Shown here: one piece after another, positions 60,072 to 64,000 of the stretch | Position numbering within the stretch: the stretch's first letter is position 1 | How the letters are laid out: every line of letters starts with the position of its first letter | Program-made: the position numbers and the translations under genes | Assembly (NCBI RefSeq): GCF_023238445.1 | Contig: NZ_CP096658.1 | Coordinates: 2,604,001-2,668,000, forward strand | DNA length: 64,000 nt | Reading direction: 5' to 3' | Source of the DNA: Halorussus gelatinilyticus | Lineage (GTDB): Archaea; Halobacteriota; Halobacteria; Halobacteriales; Haladaptataceae | Notes under the pieces: generated by a model | Seen by the model: the letters and a program-made list of their open reading frames with translations, nothing else | Told to the model about the DNA's origin: nothing | The model's database searches: none

Positions 60072-61390
60072 GCGACTCCTCGGGCGACGGTCGCGACACG
60101 CCGAGCGACGACTCGGAATCGTGGCAGGACCGCGCGGACCGCGCGCTCGGCCGCCTCGTGGACGCCTCGGCGGCCGAACGAATCCTCATCAGCTTCGCGG
60201 CGCTCGGTCTCTCGGTGGTCGTCGGCGCGCTCATCGTCATCGTGTCGGGGTGGGTGGCGACCTGCGACTCGCCGTTCGTCGCGCTGGCCGGCGTCGGGTC
60301 GTTCTGCTACGACCCCATCTCGGTGTACCGAGTCATGCTGGTCGGCGCGGTGTGGCCGCCGTACAACTTCGCTATCACGCTCAAGGAGACGACGCTGTTG
60401 CTGTTCACCGGTCTCTCGGTCGCGGTCGCGTTCCGGGCCGGGATGTTCAACATCGGGACGCAGGGCCAACTCCTGTTGGGCGCGCTCGGGACCGCGCTGT
60501 CGGTCCTCTGGGTCGCGCCGTTCGTCCCTGTGAGCGTCCTCGGCGGACTGCTTCTCATCGCTATCGGCCTGCTGGTCGGCGCGCTAATCGGCGGGCTGTG
60601 GGGCGCGCTTCCCGGCGCGCTGAAGGCCTACGCCGACGCCAACGAGGTCATCACGACCATCATGCTCAACTTTGTGGCGACCGGCATCGCGTTCACGCTG
60701 GTCTCGGAGGTGTTCAAAGACCCCCAGAGTCAGACGGTCCAGACGCGGTCGATTCCGGCCTTCGCGCAGTTGCAGGCGGTCTTCTTCGACAGCACGGTCT
60801 TCTCGACGTTCGCGCTGGTCGGCGCGCTCGCGCTGGTCGGTGGCGTCTACTGGATGCTCAACGGGACGTCGTTCGGCTTCGACCTGCGGACCAGCGGCGT
60901 CCAACCCGACGCCGCCGAGTACGGCGGCGTCGATTCCAAGCGGATGATGGTCTCCAGCATGACCGTCTCGGGCGCGCTCGCGGGCCTCGGTGGCGCGGTC
61001 TACGTGCTGATGGTCGCCTCGCGCTGGCAGACCGGCATCCCGTCGCTGGGCTTCGACGGCATCACGGTCTCCATCCTCGCGGGCAACAACCCGCTGGGCG
61101 TGATTCCGGCGGCGCTGTTGTTCGGCGCGCTGAAGACCGGGAGCCTCGCCATTGAGTTCCAACTCGCGGTCCCCAAGGAACTGGTCGGGGTCCTGCGCGG
61201 ACTCATCATCCTCTTCATCGCCATGCCGGAGTTCTTCCGGATGGTCGGTGCGCGCTTGGGGTTGGGCGACGAGCGACGGACGGTCGCGGCCGACGGCGGC
61301 GAGACGGGTCGAGCGAACGACGGTGGCTCGGAGACCGACGAGACGACAGACGGAACTACCGTCGGGGACGAAGGAGGTGACGAGCGATGA
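60068..61390 (+). CDS. Nucleoside ABC importer permease 1
   Basis: 440 residues, about ten helices. Branched-chain/ribose-type permease core with GMFNIGTQGQLLLGALG, ANEVITTIMLNFVATGIAF and GAVYVLMVASRWQTGIPSLGFDGITVSILAGNNPLGV. Long acidic N- and C-terminal tails. Forms the channel with the second permease (4-nt overlap). Confidence 0.92.
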   Translation: MSDSSGDGRDTPSDDSESWQDRADRALGRLVDASAAERILISFAALGLSVVVGALIVIVSGWVATCDSPFVALAGVGSFCYDPISVYRVMLVGAVWPPYNFAITLKETTLLLFTGLSVAVAFRAGMFNIGTQGQLLLGALGTALSVLWVAPFVPVSVLGGLLLIAIGLLVGALIGGLWGALPGALKAYADANEVITTIMLNFVATGIAFTLVSEVFKDPQSQTVQTRSIPAFAQLQAVFFDSTVFSTFALVGALALVGGVYWMLNGTSFGFDLRTSGVQPDAAEYGGVDSKRMMVSSMTVSGALAGLGGAVYVLMVASRWQTGIPSLGFDGITVSILAGNNPLGVIPAALLFGALKTGSLAIEFQLAVPKELVGVLRGLIILFIAMPEFFRMVGARLGLGDERRTVAADGGETGRANDGGSETDETTDGTTVGDEGGDER

Positions 61391-62421
61391 GTTACGCCGA
61401 ACCCTCTCGCAAACAGCGGTGGCTCGCCGGTGCCGCGGTGTTGATAGTCGCCGCGCTCCTCGCGGTCGAACTCTTCTTCCCCGAGAGTCCGGTCTCGGAG
61501 ATCGTCCGCATCGTGGACGCCAACTACGTCCGGTCGGTCCTGCGTCTCGCGGTGCCCATCGCGTTCGCGGCGCTCGGCGGTATCTTCGCCGAGAAGAGCG
61601 GCGTCATCAACATCGGGCTGGAGGGCCTGCTCATCATCTCGGCGTTCACCTCCATCGCGGTGGCCGGGACCATCAGCGGCGGGAACCCGACGCAACTGCA
61701 GTTGTGGATCGGGTTCTTCGCCGCGGTGCTGGCGAGCGTGCTGTTCGCGCTGCTGTTCGCGGTGGTCTGCATCGAGTTCAAGGCCGACCAGATCATCGCG
61801 GGGCTGGCGGTCTGGCTCATCGCGCTCGGCGTCGCGCCGTTCGCCAGTAAGGTCATCTGGGGGCAGGTCAACAGTCCGCCGGTCGCCACGCTGAACAACT
61901 TCGACTTCGTGGTCTTCGAGGCGAACCCGCCGGTCGTGATGATGCTGATTTCGGTCCCGGCGGCGTGGTGGGCGCTCAACCGGACCGCGTTCGGACGCTG
62001 GATAGAGGCCAGCGGCGAGAACCCGAAGGCGCTGGACACGGTGGGCGTGGACGTGCGGAAGGTCCGCTACTCGGGCGTTCTACTGTCCGGATTCTTCTCG
62101 GGACTCGGCGGTGCCGGCCTCGCCCTGGGGCGCGTCGGCCAGTTCATCGGCGGCGGCGAGACGATGATAAGCGGCCGGGGCTGGATCGGCATCACGGCCT
62201 ACCTGTTCGGCAACTACAACCCGCTGGGCGCGTTCGGCGCGTCGTTCCTGTTCGCCAGTCTGGACGCGCTCCAGATTCGCCTCCAGCAACTGGGTTACTC
62301 CATTCCGAGCGAACTCATCGGCATCATTCCCTACGTGACGGTCATCGTCGTGCTGGCGTTCGTCGGCCGCACCCGGATTCCGGACGCGGCGGGCGACCAC
62401 TACGAGTCCGGCGAGGAGTAG
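61387..62421 (+). CDS. Nucleoside ABC importer permease 2
   Basis: 344 residues, about nine helices. GIFAEKSGVINIGLEGLLIISAF, FKADQIIAGLAVWLIALGVAPF, GRWIEASGENPKALDTVGVDVRKVRYSGVLLSG and GRGWIGITAYLFGNYNPLGA are characteristic of the partner permease in BMP-dependent nucleoside importers. Confidence 0.92.
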   Translation: MSYAEPSRKQRWLAGAAVLIVAALLAVELFFPESPVSEIVRIVDANYVRSVLRLAVPIAFAALGGIFAEKSGVINIGLEGLLIISAFTSIAVAGTISGGNPTQLQLWIGFFAAVLASVLFALLFAVVCIEFKADQIIAGLAVWLIALGVAPFASKVIWGQVNSPPVATLNNFDFVVFEANPPVVMMLISVPAAWWALNRTAFGRWIEASGENPKALDTVGVDVRKVRYSGVLLSGFFSGLGGAGLALGRVGQFIGGGETMISGRGWIGITAYLFGNYNPLGAFGASFLFASLDALQIRLQQLGYSIPSELIGIIPYVTVIVVLAFVGRTRIPDAAGDHYESGEE

Positions 62422-62515
62422 CGAACCGCGTCGGCGAACGCTTCGGCTTCTGTTCTCCGGATTCCGGCGTGAATCTCGATGACGGGCTTTACTATCGTGG
62501 GACCGTACTACCGTT

Positions 62516-62806
62516 GTGAAAGTCGAATCAGCGATGCGTCGCGTCCGCGACGCCGACGACGCCGACCCCACGGAGGCCGACGACCGCGACCAGCAGTACG
62601 AGATGTACCGGAAGACGTTCCGGGCGCTCGAAGACGTGACGCCCGACGACGACGACGAGGGAATCGCGGTCGTCGCCGACTGGATTATCGAACGACTGGA
62701 GACGGGTGACGGACGACCGAGTTCGAAGGCGGTGCGTCAACGAGCGCAGAAGTACTGCCGACAGAACGGCTACGAGGTGTCGAACAACGACTGGATGGGT
62801 CGGTAA
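62516..62806 (+). CDS. Small acidic hypothetical protein (96 aa)
   Basis: 96 residues from GTG at 62516; TATA-like TTTACTAT about 28 nt upstream supports it, ATG 62534 is the shorter alternative. Mostly helical: EADDRDQQYEMYRKTFRALEDVT, EGIAVVADWIIERLETGDGRPSSKAVRQRAQKYCRQNG. The second half looks like a small helix-turn-helix or winged fold (SSKAVRQRAQKYCRQNGY). Function unknown. Confidence 0.7.
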   Translation: MKVESAMRRVRDADDADPTEADDRDQQYEMYRKTFRALEDVTPDDDDEGIAVVADWIIERLETGDGRPSSKAVRQRAQKYCRQNGYEVSNNDWMGR

Positions 62807-62941
62807 CGGGCCGACCCGAACCGCTCGGACCGACGCGAACCGCTCGCTGGCCCAACTCGCCGCGCTCGCCGGACCAGGTCGACGCTCGTTCCTCCGAGAC
62901 GAACGAGCGACCGCGCCGTCGCGCGTCGTGGCGTCCGGGCG

Positions 62942-63343
62942 CTACTCCAGCATCTCCTCGGTGATGGTGTTGGGCAGGAGTTCGCCGAGGGCGTACTCGC
63001 TCGTCTCGTCGCCCCCTTCGTCGCAGACCACCGGCAGGTCGTCGTCGCAGAACTCCGCGAGCGTCTGGCGGCACATTCCGCAGGGAGTCACGCCGTCTCG
63101 CGCGCCGGAGCTGACCGCCAGCTCCGAGAAGTCGCGGTGGCCCTCCTTGACCGCCTCGGCGATAGCGACCTCCTCGGCGTGGAGCGAGTTACTGTAGTTG
63201 GCGTTCTCGATGTTACAGCCGACGTAGACGCTCCCGTCGGCCGTCCGGAGCGCCGCGCCGACCGTGTAATCCGAGTACGGGACGTGAGCCCGCTCCTGCA
63301 CCTCGCGGGCGGCCTCGATGAGTTCGTCCATCGTGGCGGCCAT
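62942..63343 (-). CDS. cdd: Cytidine deaminase
   Basis: 133 residues from ATG at 63343; ATG at 63331 is an alternative given a TATA-like GATATTTG at about 63360. Substrate segment VGCNIENANYSNSLHAEEVAI carries the zinc histidine and catalytic Glu; CGMCRQTL carries the two zinc cysteines. Converts cytidine and deoxycytidine to uridines; homotetramer of the small type. Its place after the nucleoside importer (on the other strand) supports a nucleoside salvage module. Confidence 0.93.
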   Translation of the reverse strand: MAATMDELIEAAREVQERAHVPYSDYTVGAALRTADGSVYVGCNIENANYSNSLHAEEVAIAEAVKEGHRDFSELAVSSGARDGVTPCGMCRQTLAEFCDDDLPVVCDEGGDETSEYALGELLPNTITEEMLE

Positions 63344-64000
63344 TGACGGCCGCCGGTCAAATATCTCCCGTCTGCGTGCGGCGGTGTCGTCTCCGTTTTG
63401 CACTTTCGGGCGGCTTCATCCGCAGACACCCGACGGCGGACCGCCTCGACCCCGACCCGAAGGTTCAAATCCGAAGCTGGGACGAACCCCGCTCGGACGT
63501 TTCGCGCCGTTGCGGGCCAGATAGCTGGCGAGTCAGTCAGCAGTGTCGCTCGGCCGTACCGTCGTTCGCTGGCGGGACGACGATACTGCCCCATCCCGTA
63601 ACGGCCAGTCCGACTACCCTGAGAGAGGGCTGTACCACGCAAGAAAATCGGGTCGCGGTGACGGAGCAACGTCGCCGCGACGCTAAGAGGGACCGTTTCC
63701 GGGCGGACCGCGAGAGGCTTGTCTGACCACCGGCCGGACAGTGACCACCGAACTGAACTGCCACTGCCGACTGCACAACGACCACCGACCGCGCTGAAGC
63801 CGACTCCGAGGAGTCACCGCACGGCACCCGCAACCGCTCCGCGACGGCTACCGCGAGCCTCACGCCTCCCCAGCCTCGCGGCCACATCCGCGGCCGCCGT
63901 CCACCGTCGGAAGCGAGTTCCGACGAGCCGTGCGCTCACGTCCGTTCGCACAGACCTCGCGCAGATGGGCGCGTCGCCAGCGGCGACGCACCCGCACGCG
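63344..64000. other. Gene-free window end
   Basis: About 650 nt in which I see no credible gene: open frames are short, Arg/Ser-rich and without start context. It contains GGTTCAAATCC at 63462-63472, which resembles a T-loop but has no tRNA around it, and a perfect 8-bp hairpin GCGTCGCC-AGC-GGCGACGC at 63971-63989. Confidence 0.5.

Noticed and set aside
63462-63472. GGTTCAAATCC resembling a tRNA T-loop
   Set aside because: No acceptor, D or anticodon stems can be built around it.
63537-63887. 116-codon minus-strand open frame at the window end
   Set aside because: Ser/Arg/Val-rich, no motif, no promoter or coupling; not supported as a gene.

Overview
The window is a 64 kb chromosomal segment of a halophilic archaeon of the class Halobacteria. 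The evidence is high G+C, very acidic proteins, archaeal ribosomal and RNA polymerase subunits, Tat signal peptides on most secreted proteins, and TATA-like boxes about 25-30 nt upstream of many start codons with no room for a leader (leaderless transcripts). Content resembles Halorussus-type genomes, but I cannot fix the genus. I see no integrase, transposase, CRISPR array, rRNA gene or replication origin.

Layout. 1-8.2 kb: end of a membrane protein, a PH/SHOCT protein, an ABC-2 exporter pair, a lipoprotein, fructosamine kinase with DUF420, a TctA-like permease and an SRPBCC protein. 8.2-12.6 kb: a minus-strand carbohydrate ABC importer (ATPase, two permeases, Tat-exported binding protein, plus a coupled 61-aa membrane protein). 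12.8-18.0 kb: an aminotransferase, an Lrp regulator, a Gly/Glu-repeat lipoprotein and a 2-oxoacid:ferredoxin oxidoreductase (porBA). 18.3-22.7 kb: a 1162-aa PKD-type surface protein and a C-terminally anchored partner, with unusual base composition. 22.7-26.0 kb: Mrp, TRAM, MoaA and small proteins.

26.1-36.6 kb is the housekeeping core: tRNA-Ser, rps13-rps4-rps11-rpoD, tRNA-Leu, rpl18e-rpl13-rps9-rpoN-rpoK-eno-rps2, then methylmalonyl-CoA mutase B12 subunit with MeaB, and rpl1-rpl10-rpl12 on the other strand. 36.7-43.6 kb: a ZIP-like membrane protein, SRPBCC, a blue-copper protein, M42 aminopeptidase, a beta-helix protein, an MTH865 protein and a large membrane protein. 43.6-48.2 kb: small membrane proteins leading to cytochrome oxidase subunit I (ctaD, broken by two 1-nt frameshifts), an NmrA-type protein with a 28-aa microprotein, and a universal stress protein. 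48.5-52.4 kb: a type IV pilus-type ATPase and double-domain platform protein. 52.8-55.9 kb: small proteins and a phosphohexomutase-family enzyme. 56.1-63.4 kb: two BMP-type binding proteins, an RbsA-type ATPase, two permeases and cytidine deaminase, a probable nucleoside uptake and salvage module.

Most interesting: the doubly frameshifted ctaD; the PKD/anchored pair with its A+T-rich island; perfect 18-bp palindromes in front of the PH/SHOCT gene and moaA; an A-B-A'-B' overlapping inverted repeat after moaA; two microprotein genes; and a structured, possibly repeated element after the pilus operon.
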